This document shows positions 1-12,152 of a stretch of DNA of 64,000 nucleotides, one piece after another (within the stretch, counting starts at the first letter, position 1; every line of letters starts with the position of its first letter). The notes beneath the pieces are model-generated. The model saw only the letters and a program-made list of their open reading frames with translations, did no database searches and was not told where the DNA came from. Where the stretch lies: positions 9,982,001 through 10,046,000 of the forward strand of contig OU612075.1 in NCBI GenBank assembly GCA_914767715.1, in the 5' to 3' direction. The position numbers and the translations under genes were made by a program. Source of the DNA: Membranipora membranacea (Eukaryota > Bryozoa > Gymnolaemata > Cheilostomatida > Membraniporidae).

Positions 1-310
1 CATGATATCATACGAAATGTGTTAAAATTACATGAGTGGTGCGGTTACCTAACTTCACAGGTTGGATGGTGTTGGTTCATGTTATTGAAACTGCAAACTT
101 TATTTTCATTCCAAATGTTATTATTACAGGGTTATTGAGGTTTGCATGCGAGCAAGTCAGCTACCCCATAGAGTATAAAACTAAATCTGCATCAAACAAA
201 TGAACTTCAGGGAGTTCATTTATCAAATTCATTTTTACCTTAAATTAATTTTATCTTTATTCATTCAAATAAAAAAAAAATGTTTAAAATATATTAAAAT
301 GATAACTCAC

Positions 311-3300
311 CAGTATATGACATATCTTGATCATCCTCAGTTACCATGTTGTTATTATCCTCAGTGATAGGTTCTGTATTACCATTAGTGGAACGCATGA
401 ATCCATCTACACATATCTGAAAATCAACAGAAAAATATTGATGTGTTTTCGATGTGCTTTCCATGTGCTTTTGACCCGCTGTTCATGTGTTTTCCATGGT
501 CATAATATGTTTTTCATGCTTTTTGCTATCCAGAATGCGTTGGTAGGTGATTATTGCGTGTACCTATTTGGCACATATTCACATTATGGAAGCCCATTAT
601 GCTCCTGGATTTGTATCTGATATATCAATTAGTGTGTGCCACGTGATGAAGCATTAATTGATAGCTTATATCACAGACATTCACGTTGCCACAGACCATT
701 GAATTTATCATGGTCCATGTGCCTCTGCCTCACATTGGAGTTACAAGCTTGCCGAATCGGAACACGAGATAGATTAGCATACTACAGTGGCATGTCTGAC
801 TACATGACATGAATCCTGCTAATTTTGTTTATTTAATTAGTTTCATTGTTGTGCCAATCCAGGATCCTCTGAAATGGTCAAACATATCCTTTTCCCAAAC
901 CCTGCCAGACTTGATCGATTGAAAAATGATTTGTTCTTTTCAGCGTTTAGAAAGAGGAAAATAGCACATAGCATTTGGCACCCTTCCCAACATTCACTTT
1001 CTTTGGTCACGCACCCAATTCTTCTGGAGTATTTTAGCAACAACATTTGAGGCATTTTCGAGCAGCACAGATTGAGAGGTTGTCTTACCTTGGGTCTGAT
1101 AGACAGGTCATCGAGAAATGATCGGGTTACATACTCCGCAAACTGAATGTCCTCAGAGGTGGCGTTGGGATATCCAGATATATTTCCTGTGAAAAGCAGA
1201 CAAATTTTTACAATTAAAATACTACTCCATTTGGAAATTCAAATAATTATATCTATTATCATGTCTACCAGGTATAGAAAAACCATCTCCCTCAGCGCAA
1301 GGTGACACGGCAGTAATATAAAATCACACATAATTTTGTCCATTATAGGAAAATGCAACAATCTGTAGGAGTTGCCAGACTGCAATATTCAGCAGAGTTC
1401 ACACCTCCTAGAATAATGTGTCTTGTCCAGGCCCCCTAGTTTCGAAACACCATTCATTAGAGAGGGTTTTGCAGCAATTAGTTGAAGTTGCAAGACTGCA
1501 ATTTTCAGCAAAATTCACACCTAGCATTTTATTTTCAAAAAAACAACGTCTACTCACCCAAAGCTCTGAGAAGTTCTGGACTGTACAGAGATTCCATTTT
1601 CTCACATTCTACACAGACATGACTGAGCATAGTGAAGACGGCCATGTTTGTTAGTCCTGAATTAGTGGCATAACTCTGAACGAGCAGTGAGTACTGTCCA
1701 ATCACCTGGGGACTGGCAAACCTGGAATAAAATGAGAGATGTTATCTTAAAAAACCTGGAGTAAAAAGAAAAAATTCCGAATGATTTAAAAAAAAAATAT
1801 GATCACTATATAACCTTTTTTATATCATAAAAGTTTTAGAGGCCACGTTTCGGAGTTAGTCCATGCATGAATGCACAGAAGATGCAACAGTCTAATCCTA
1901 GTCAACTTCAACCAGGAGAGATTGGCTATACCACAAGCAGGAACTATTGGCTAGACATTCATTCAGGCAGGCTCTATAATCCTAAAGCCTTGATAAATGA
2001 CAATGATATTTATAGTAAATCTGGTTAATAAAAATTGTCAACCATATAGCTAGTTCAACCAATGTGCTAGTGAATCTAGTCTAAGTGATGATGCAATATT
2101 GCAGTGCTAGGGTCAGGGTTATTCACATCTAGTAAACTTACTGTTGTATGTGTGATAAAACTGTATGGTCAATGCGAGTTTTGGACATCTGGGTGTACAG
2201 CTCAATGATGGTTAGCATGTTGTGGTTGAGACTGACAAGCTGCGAGAGGAATGATCGAGGGAAGCGAGTTATCTCGAAGTTACGGATATAAAACAGCAGG
2301 ATCTGCCACAAGTCTGACATCTGTACTATATCCTCTGCAAAATAAAAATAAATGAATTATAAATATATTAAAATATATCATAAAGAAAATTAAAAGAATA
2401 AATTAAAAATTTCAAATGATTTCTTTGAGGTAGGTGATGGATGCAGGGAACTATGAATCCTGTGTATTCGGTAAACATATATGTAATGGTATACTGTTTA
2501 TTGTGTACCTGACGAAACTCACGCCACACAAATCTATTATTTTACTGATGCTACCTACGAGTTCGAGACGGGTGTCAGCCTATCATACAAAAGTGTTCCT
2601 CTAACACTTAGCATTGGAAAATAAGCACCAATTAATAATATAATATTGTGTGATAGAGCTGCGAGCAAATCGGTAAGGTAAAGTGTGATCATGACTGGGT
2701 CAGCTCTACAGGGAGTGTTCTCTTATAGCCCTAGCACCACAAAACAGAGAATTTATTGGTAGCCCTGTCATGCGATCACAAAAAAAGTGGCCTGACACCA
2801 AGGCTAAGGTATCTGAGAAAGCAATCCCTAAAGGTCAGCATGTAAATGTATTTATTATTGATATCTATTAGTTCTGGCCATGCTGTTATCATCAAGTAGA
2901 AGCTCAACACATGTTCCGACACGTGATGATCATACTGACACCTATACATATACATTGATAACCATTATAGGTTTTTTTCTGTCTCTTCATATAAACTTAT
3001 TGCTTATAAAAGACCTGCATAAAACACTTAATTAATCTCAAATGAACTCTTCAATTATTTTTCAAGACTTAAAAAATGAATAATTACATAGTTATTGATC
3101 CCCTGGGTTGATTTCTACACAATAGGTAGTTCCGAATTGCATGACTAAGATCGCAATGTGTAGTGAAAGCACATGGAATTTGGAACAACATGACGTAGTA
3201 TGGTAATGAGGATATCGAACATGTGCCACCGAAACACATGCTCTAATACATTCACACTTTGTAATCCCACATTACATAAGTACATTATATGGAATGACAG

Positions 3301-6300
3301 TATGGGCTAATTTTTGTGTTTAGGTAGATATCAGGGTGGGCTGCCAGCATTTATATAATATAGCTGGGCATGGTCTCTTGTCATGAACACTCTGACCCCC
3401 ACCTGGACTTGTGGGCAGGTCACATGTCTTAGTCATGGGTCACCTGCCACACACATTATGTGACTGATTATTTTGTCCGGGCTAGATAGGTTTATATACG
3501 TAATATAGGTCTAAATTATGGCCGATTATCGAGTCTGGCTTGCCAAAGTTAGAAGTGTTTATCAAGTAAATCTTGCAAATGTTGTCGGCAATTTACAACT
3601 CTCAGTAGCTTGTCAAATTTACAGCCGATCAGATAACTGATATTATTCTATTCATTTGCTCAGTATAACGCGGTAGGGCTGCCGGGTACAAACAGAACTT
3701 TGAGTAAAAATTGAGCAGGAAAATACTCACTGTAAAACTGCATGATAGTTTTCAGTTCATTGTCATCCAATGATGATAGTTTGTAACTCATAGCCACATT
3801 CAGAATCGTCTCCAGAGCAGCAAAAGTTAGATACATTCTGTTGGTAGAAATAAATAGACACATATTATAATATTGTCCGAAAGATTCTACCATGTTGGAG
3901 GGAACAAAATGTTGAATGTATATTCATGAATCAGTTGATATCACATCACGGGTTAAGATAAAATCAAATGGATATTCTCGTATATGCGGATCGCTGAACT
4001 CCAAGATTCTAATCAAGAGATCTGGTAAAGCAGTGTTGTTCACCCAACACACTATTATGCGAGGATAGTCTTCGCACTTACAATACCGATATACACGTAT
4101 ATAATATTACAGAATATGCTTCACACTTAGATCATAAGCCTACATTAACACTTTATTACAGAGGTGTGACTTTCTCACCTATTTTCCTCTTCTTTGCACG
4201 CCTCGGCATCGGTAGAGTTCAGCATTCTCATCGACAGCACGGAGAGCTTATATACAAGGAAGCCAACAAAGCTGGTCGATATCACACCGCTGTCAGAATA
4301 AATAAAACATGATTGTAAGAATGGAAAAGAATCAACTCCATACATAATATTAAATTAACATCGTATTATCAATTAAAAGGGAAATTATTACAAATCATAA
4401 ATAAAATTACAAATCAAAAATAAAATTTGCATCATCATGAAGCTATATCCAAAGAATTTCAATATTGAAATTATAAAGACAGTCAATAAAAGCGGGTCCC
4501 AATGTCATGTAAGGTAAGACAAGTGAAGAGTACATGCTTTTGCTCATGGAGCAGTACCCAGTTTTTTCGACCCAGCTAATCGCGTCAATCAGTCACCCCA
4601 ATCATTATACCAGTTTGTCTGAAGTCTGAAGCATGCACAGATAATATCTTATAATAAGACATGTCAACAAAAGGGTACAAGATGTGATGATAAGCCAGTC
4701 TGAGCACACTGGGTCTCACCTGATCTTAGATAGGGAGATATTGACCCTGTTGAGATGAGGTACAAAGTAAGCGATACACCAGGTCAGATAGTTAGCTCCG
4801 CTACTCTCTGATTTCATGTTACTCAACTCGTGATTCTGTACAAAAGAATTATACACATTATAATATATATATAATTCACATGATATATAACAATACATTA
4901 TATTAGTGTCTAAAAGAAGCATATAAAATGCTAGTTTATGTGCTCAAAGTCTGCATTGGTTGCTGGAAGTGGAATAACGTCATAATCCTCAACCCACCCA
5001 CGCTGGTTTGGACAACTCAATAAATCATATGCAAATTCTGAAAAGCGTCCTTGTACTTATCCTGGTGAACTCAAGCCATACAATATGCAGCTATTGCCAA
5101 AGTACAAAGAATATCCAGGGTTTTCAGACTACACAAAATAACAGCAGGATCGAACTAGAATGTGATCTCTTTGTTAGCCTGTGTTCCTACCTTTAGTGTC
5201 ACTAGGAGGCTGCTCAGTGGGCCCTGCAGTAAAGACACTATCAGACATTTGAGTTTGTTGTTGACGTACATAGCTGCAGCTATTTCTTCTTCGCACTTGT
5301 GGAGCTGCTCTGAATATGGCATATCCCACTATAGAAAAAAATCAATTTCCTTATAGACTAATGGTACACAACTGTGAGAATCTCCTGGAATATGACCAGC
5401 GAGGCATAAACTAACTTGATGGAACTCGGCCAGATTTTTAATGCACATCCACTCTTATATATATATAACATGATATCTACACAAGTGTGGAAATCTCTGA
5501 GCCCAAAACGCAAAAAAAATTGTTCAGTTAAATACGTTACACATACTAAGATGATTAAAAATTTTAACTAAGCATGAAATTAAAATGGCAAACAGACAAT
5601 CAGGAATCCGGGTGAAGGCAAGTCTGGAGGCAGCCCAAGTGATGGTGGATGTCTGCTACATATGGAATTAATAAGGCTTAAGGCTGGTAAGAAGGCTGCT
5701 TGCCTTTTCATCACACAAAGTTGGTGGATGTTTTCTGCACAACACTGAGTGACATCATACCTGGAAGTTTTTGAAGAGCAGTGAGAGTATTTGGCTGACC
5801 GGTATTGCCATCTCTTGCTTGTGATGACAATGAATGGAGAATAACATTATAGAGCTCAAGTTGTATTTCATCAACAACCTAAAATAAGAAAATAATATTG
5901 CAATATGATTCATATTGATGTCTATCCATTCAGAGTTATCCTGAAGTTATTCACAGGCCCGAACAAGACACAAGTAAAAAACCAAGTAAAGGTCCCAGAT
6001 CGTGATTTCTGTAGCCATTCATTTTAGGGAGTATGCTTTAGTCTGTAGTGGTACTGGGAATTGATACATAATACAAATTCAACAAGTTCAGTATCAGAGT
6101 TCATATGTTAGAAACAAGTGCACATACTATTTATATATACAACTACACATTCCACATACCCGTAAAGTGCTGTCTGTTTGATAGAACTTTCCCTCACAGC
6201 ATAATACAGAACATTCCTGATTAGCCTCAAAGAATTATAAATCACTTCATATCCTTCTGGTGACATTTCTAGCTCACCAGCCTGAAATCAATAACAATCA

Positions 6301-7770
6301 CTGTGAACGATGAAGATGTGATAATAGAATGGAATGCACAACGCTGAATAATCAGTTTAACATGGTAAAAAATTCACATGCAGAAAAATTAGATTCCATT
6401 GCACAAAAATCAGATTCGCATGGCATAGAAATTAGATTCACATGGCAAAAAATACATAATCAAAACATTCGTTTTGTAATTTTTTTTTCAATAATCAGAA
6501 ATTATCTTGTTTTCATCAGAGCTGTTAGTTACAACAAGCTATTTTTTAATGATTTAACTCATAAAACAGAAGAAGACAAGATCTCACCTCATCAATTAGC
6601 TCATGAATCTGTTCAAACAAACGCGACACAAATCTAATATCCAGAAATGCGTTCCTGACTTGTTTGCCGAGTTTCTGCATGTCATGTCTGATGGTATCCG
6701 TAATCCCACCACGAGTTGTCTGCTCTTCATTAACTGGCTCACCTAGAGCTGACAGAAGTCTGAAAACACAAATATTTTATTAGATATGAACAAACATTTA
6801 TCTATTCTATAATTCTTCTTCAATCATATGGGTATATATATATATATAAATGTACTCATATATGGCAAATTGTGGGCAATTAATCAGCATTACCCATCAA
6901 TCGGATGCAGAATCAGACTGCATGCAGAATAACCTTACACAACCCAATTACAGTAGCTTGATGAGTCAGAATTAAAAAAAATCACGTGTGCTACACATGT
7001 TACGCTGGCTATTAAATGCTGGCTGGTAAATGCAATATGATACCTGTTCTTAAAAGGAACAGGAAACATGTGCCTGTGAAGAGACATACACGTGCATATA
7101 CCTCTGCTTGTGTTGACTTACTTGAGGACAAGTTGCAGTTCATTGATATCCGGAACCGTATACTTGAGTATAGGGATGAGATCACGGGTGACTATCTGCT
7201 CCGTCAGTAGGTGGCGCTTTGTCACACTGGTGTTAGGGTCATCTGTCTCGATCTTCTCCAACAAAGTTTCAATGGACTCTGCAAAATACACAAAATTCGA
7301 TAGTTGTGTGAAAATGAACAGGATGGTCGGATAGGAAAACCTCCAGTGATTCTTAAACTTTGTTTCATGATATTTTTTAAGTGTCAAGACTCACAATTTT
7401 TAACACCGGCAGAACAAAAGTGCCATTGTTAAACACTCACCTTGTCACGCGGCCATGAAGTGGCCGCGTGACAAGCATGGTAAAACCCCAGTATTTGCAA
7501 TGAATCTACCATGTGTGAAAATGTTGCAATATGTGGAACCGATCCTGTAATCGATGCAGCTATGCATGCTGTGCCAATGTCATAATGCAATGAGGGAAAA
7601 TTACCAAGCTCAGGCCACTCCTTGCTCGGAAGACGTCAAAACAAGCTCATAATCACCCAGTGCCTACCTTCGCATTCGTCATTTATTTTGTAGACCTCTT
7701 CTGAGATCTTGGTGGCTAGCCCAGATGTCAGGCCTCTCACCCCACTTGCATTCATTATATACCACTCCAT
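311..7770 (-). CDS. timeless-like: Timeless-family protein, N-terminal 568 residues (3' end outside window)
   Basis: Thirteen coding exons, all joining in frame with GT/AG borders: 7668-7770, 7122-7278, 6588-6759, 6160-6281, 5761-5878, 5191-5328, 4720-4835, 4179-4289, 3731-3837, 2142-2334, 1558-1721, 1089-1186 and 311-416. The last ends in a donor, so the gene continues past the left edge. Family members act at the replication fork with Tipin, and insect TIM works in the circadian clock. The assignment rests on collinear Timeless landmarks: an N-terminus starting MEWYIMNASG; RDLIPILKYTVPDINELQL (about residues 65-83), the equivalent of the family's DLLPIL segment; SLRLIRNVLY (about 160), like the LLxRNILH motif; IMLFSIHCHHKQEM (about 193); RFPRSFLSQLV (about 400), like the QPRQFLRDLV motif; and a helical block with QSYATNSGLTNMAV and FAEYVTRSFLDDL (460-525), matching the conserved YQxNSxxTN and FAKYILGKFF blocks. 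Whether it is the clock type or the replication (timeout) type cannot be decided from this half. Confidence 0.8.
7441..7475. repeat. Perfect GC-rich hairpin in Timeless intron 1
   Basis: Two 15-bp arms, CTTGTCACGCGGCCA and its exact reverse complement, enclose a 5-base loop (TGAAG). It is conspicuously GC-rich in an AT-rich intron. It could be a minimal fold-back transposon. An imperfect relative ending in the same GACAAG lies near 30751-30812. No protein-coding content. Confidence 0.7.
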
Positions 7771-8640
7771 AATGACTGGATCTCACTTAATATGTGTATA
7801 GGTTTACAGCGTATTAACAAAGATCCTTGATAGTATATCTGAAAAAAAAACACAAAAAGTTAGTCTACACTACGACAAGCTTTGAACTAGACATGGGCCC
7901 GTGATAATACACTTGATAATGGGGTGCAATGCTTGTTCTTTGGCCTGGTAACTTGGACTTGGTAGGACGTGCCAATGTACGAACTGATAGATAGTGCACT
8001 ATGATACACACGATACACAGGGTCATGGAAGGCAAAGATGTCAAGCTCTTATCGTCGACATGTACCCAGGGAAACAATTTGAATGAAGGCGCAGGGTAGG
8101 TAAACTGAAGCGCATGGCGTAGGGTAGGACCTCAACAAACAAGGGAAAGGCACCTCCTGTCTCCTTGAGGCTTAAATCCATACACACATGGATCAATTCA
8201 TTGATGAGCAGTTTTTCAACCGAAAAGGAAGGGTAAAAACCCACAGTACGCACAACACTGTCACTAGCTAGGCTTGGTTGGTAGACAAGCAAAACAACCT
8301 ACCCTGGTCTCCAACCAAAATCATCCTTAGTCTAATAGAGCTTAATGTTATGATCATGAAGAGGTTGAAATACTGCTTACTCTACATAAATGGAACTGAC
8401 CGAAGAGAAGAGTTATCACTAACTTACCAAGTCTTGTGATGCAGTGATGAGTCTGAACATCAACTTCTTGACTTAGATTATTATCCACTGAATATAAATA
8501 ATCCCTATGTATTACAGTAGTATAGTAGCGTCCTTGTTGAAGTATAGTGTTCTTCTATCATATCTATCCTCAGAGCTAGTACACTTCCTCACGGTCTGGG
8601 AACTCAATGCCGTTTATCTATTCAGTCTCTGAGAAATTAT
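7771..8640 (-). promoter_or_regulatory. 5' UTR exons and intron of the Timeless-like gene
   Basis: Upstream of the ATG at 7770 the minus strand has a polypyrimidine tract and AG acceptor, so a UTR exon probably begins at 7838. A consensus donor (GTAAGT on the minus strand) near 8424 would end the preceding non-coding exon, which gives one 5' UTR intron of about 0.58 kb. The transcription start is not visible; it probably lies between about 8450 and 8700, just inside the CCAAT cluster. No ORF in 7840-8640 looks coding. Confidence 0.45.
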
Positions 8641-8715
8641 GTGTAGAGGATAGTTTGTAGTAAGTTCATGTTGATCAGTCTGATTATCAGAAAGCCATGT
8701 AAGTAATTAAACTAT

Positions 8716-8762
8716 ATTGGCCAATCAAATTGCTCATGTGTCTTGGTCTTAATTCTAATTGG
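8716..8762. promoter_or_regulatory. CCAAT-box cluster upstream of Timeless-like gene
   Basis: An inverted CCAAT (ATTGG, 8716-8720) abuts CCAATCA (8721-8727), and another ATTGG lies at 8758-8762. CCAAT boxes bind NF-Y in animals and usually sit 60-120 bp upstream of the start site, which suits a minus-strand promoter for the Timeless-like gene. The promoter role is inferred. Confidence 0.4.
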
Positions 8763-8829
8763 TCTAGCTAAACGTGACTGGTTTTGTCACGTTCTAGAGC
8801 ACGGTCAGGTGTGAGAACACACGGTGAGT

Positions 8830-11780
8830 ATATCTATTTGTGTTGGCACAACTCCCTTATTTCAATGTAAGGACAACTCCAAATGATTTATGTCACAGTC
8901 ATCTGGTTGTTCGTTGAGACCAGGGAGATGGGTGCTAGTTTCCATAAAAAAAAACAATCAGTGCCAGCTAGACAACACCAACAAACAACAAGGTTTATTT
9001 CTGGTACCAGACAGATCAAAGTGGCTGTTATGTAAATAATTATGCCTTTATTAGTTGTCTCTGGGGTCTTGGCTAATATTAATTTGTATAAATTTGGACT
9101 AACAGCGCTTCTACACCTAACAAACCAAAAAAGAATACCTGTTTTACCGCCTCTAACTTAGGTCAAATCAAACTTAAAGCTGAAATCAGTACATGAAACC
9201 TGACTATTCGCTGCTTTTAGATGATATCTTCGCTCATGTAACCATTTAGTAATTGATCCCACGTTATTGTCCTCATTTGCCATCAAAAGCATGAATTTTA
9301 ATTATAATAATTAACTCTGCATCGGCGACCCCTCAATACAACATCGAGGTTGTTGATTACCAGCAGACTTCCATGTGGGCTAGGTGCATAGCCCATTTTA
9401 CGCCAAAGGGATTCAAAGTTACCATGAACCCTAACACTGACGCAACCTCTGGGAATCGATCACAAAACCTCACGCATCAAAGACCTGCACCAAAGCCATT
9501 TATTATTACTAATCGAATAAAATTAAAAAAAAATTCTAGACACCGACTCTTGAGATCATGTTTTGTCATTGCCTTCTCATCATTTCACTGGCAAAAAGCC
9601 TGACGGCGTCACATGTACCAACAGGATGAAAATTTTCATCAAGTTTTGAATTTCACTATATTGCAAATCTGATCTATCCTAAATATTGATTCTGGCACAA
9701 TGAAATTATATCAAGCATTATAGCAGGGATTAGGGACATACTCCCTGATTATACAAGCCCCACCTTTAGACTTAGTCAGTGTCGACAAAGCTTGTAAATA
9801 CAGGCTACAATTGACTGTGATTTTACACTGGAGTTGTGGTATTACATATAAAAAGAGGATAACTTTGGTTTTAAGTGTGAGAGTAACCTTTTATGATATT
9901 GATAAACCTTGTTCAAAAGAACTAAAATAAATGCCTCAACTGGCTGCCAAAGTACGCTCTTAAAAATGGGATATAGCATGATAGTTGAGAGTTTTAGCCC
10001 CAAGCAAATTTGTAGCTCTCGATGCGAAGAATCTGTCCTGTCTTCTTTGAGGGTTTCTTTCACCAACTAAATCGCAAGTGGTAAAAAAGTACAATGTAGG
10101 TTTCTTAAACGGCAAAACTTCGAATTGTGCCAATCTATATATTTCTTATGACGCAACAAATGTTGCAAAATTTTAGACTGTTGCAACTATTCGAATGCGT
10201 TCATACAAAAAGGTGAATTTTAATGGTTGTAAGTACTACAAAAAGGCATGCAGAACTGAAAATACTGCTGAGAATTGTCCAGTTTGTGATGAATATATAA
10301 TAGTATGATAGTATCGGGAGTATGTAACTGAGTAGTAATAAGATTGATTTAAGATTGACTTCAATTTTCCGCCGTATTATCTGCTCAACTTTAAACAATA
10401 TCCCCTGGACCCACAACGGCCTTTCCTCTCATCAAAGGCTTTTTGCTTTGGTTTTCCATCAGTGAGAATGTTCCGGCCATCTGGAATCTCCTCTAAATTG
10501 TTGAAAGGCAATTGAGTAATGCACATAGTCACATGATTTAAACCAACACACATCATGCTCACCCTTGTAATAACCTACATAAACTATGCTAAACAAGTTG
10601 AAAAGATCACCTCGACCAAAGCAAGACACACTATATCCGAATCATTCTTACATATTTGTAAGTCTCATGTACTGTAAGAGCGCCAGCCGTAATCATTTGA
10701 GCGATGAGGCGGCGGAGAAAAATACTTGTATTCCTTATATAGGAGTTGTTTCCTCACAAAACAAAGTAGGATAACTCTCATCTCTACCCTTCGGTTTGTC
10801 AATTATCAGGGATAGCAGACCTCCCTGAGCAGACTCACTAACACTTACACACACAAGCCGGTCATATGAGAAGTAAATTATGGTTGTCTGTTGAGATTGA
10901 TTGTGTCTGAGAGGCAGTCGTCACAGTATACATTCGAGTCGACTGAAGGACAATTTTTTAGTCAAGGCGAATACTGCAAAACGCAGAAAATCTTTTTCCT
11001 TGGTGCTACAAAATTTTTATGATATCCAATTTTAATTTTTTTCCCGGAGCTTGCCAACTTTTTTATTGAATACCTCAGGGTATTTCGACAGTGGATTATA
11101 AATAAATCTGTAAATCTGTAAGTAATTTATACTTGTGACTATCAACTATCGTACTATGAAGCATATCGTACAAACTATTCAAACATACTTTTGTACTAAT
11201 TATATGAATGTTTCTGTTCGATATTTATTCATATTAATTGTTATTATGTTTGGAGATAGGAGAACAGGATACTAGACAGCTCTGAAATTAATTTTGTTAC
11301 AATATCAACAGGACTTACAGAGCAGTATTATATTCTCACACAAGTTTGATAAAAGTAAATGAAAATGAAAACACAAATTGATGCAATTTATCAGTCATTT
11401 ATTATTCATTTCCTGTCTGATAATTCTCAAATGCGTTTTCATATCTATAACACAAAAAAGTTTTGTATCGTCAGAGTACAGGCACACATTAAAAGCAAGT
11501 CCGCTCTAGTTGCTACTTATCAAAGCTGCATAGTAACTGGCGAATGAAGACAAAAGGATTAATTTTTAGTTGGGAATTTTCAAAGGCTATGTATTTAGAA
11601 CGATTTCTAGGGTGAGGGGGTTGCGTTAAATGCTCCTGTTACAGACATCAGTGTAAATCTGTTTGTGTAGACCTGTAGAGTATCGGGTTAATGAGGGTGG
11701 TTTTGGTTACACAGACAATCCAAACCATAAATGTAAAGTCCTATTGTGATTTTCCTTTGCCTGGTGTATACTATAATCCA
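8830..11780. other. Intergenic region between divergent genes, no gene seen
   Basis: About 3 kb of AT-rich sequence between the Timeless-like promoter and the gene starting at 12153. Open frames here are short (under 80 codons), lack coding-type composition and have no recognisable motif. I see no tRNA, rRNA or intact transposon. A GGACAACTCC motif at 8871 belongs to a motif repeated elsewhere in the window. Confidence 0.5.
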
Positions 11781-11788
11781 TTGTTTGC

Positions 11789-11816
11789 CCAATCAGATCA
11801 CCTCAGACAGGCCAAT
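11789..11816 (+). promoter_or_regulatory. Paired CCAAT boxes upstream of the unknown 700-residue gene
   Basis: CCAATCAG (11789) and CCAATGAG (11812) are direct repeats 23 bp apart, about 340 bp upstream of the ATG at 12153. Spacing and orientation fit a plus-strand NF-Y type promoter. There is no clear TATA box. The role is inferred from position. Confidence 0.4.
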
Positions 11817-12152
11817 GAGAGGCTCCTCATATGCTAGACTAGATAAACGTGTGAGAGGTAACTGTTGTAGTAGTGTACGGTAACAGTAGTAATAGCGCAC
11901 AAAATCAAACTGAGAATGAGCAATTGACAGTAGTTACTCAAGGTTATTGTGCTTAGTGTTTCATCAGCGTATACTGATTAAAAGAAGAACATATACATTG
12001 GTACACTCTCCACTGACACAGGTACCAAAATGGTACACTATAATCTCAACTTTGATGATCGAACAGAAAGAGCAACATTATACTAAAATCATTGGCGAGG
12101 GCTGTAAGCTCTTTCTTCCTGCAGAACCTACTTAACTGTTGTGCTCCTCGAT

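Noticed and set aside
1371-1530. A 36-bp word repeated 116 bp apart (CAGACTGCAATATTCAGC type) as a tandem gene feature
   Set aside because: It is a small degenerate direct repeat in a Timeless intron with no further copies seen; too minor to list.
5761-5878. Alternative reading of this Timeless exon beginning VVDEIQLELYN
   Set aside because: That frame does not agree with the phase of the neighbouring exons; the phase-correct frame (LLMKYNLSSIMLF) both splices in frame and resembles the family.
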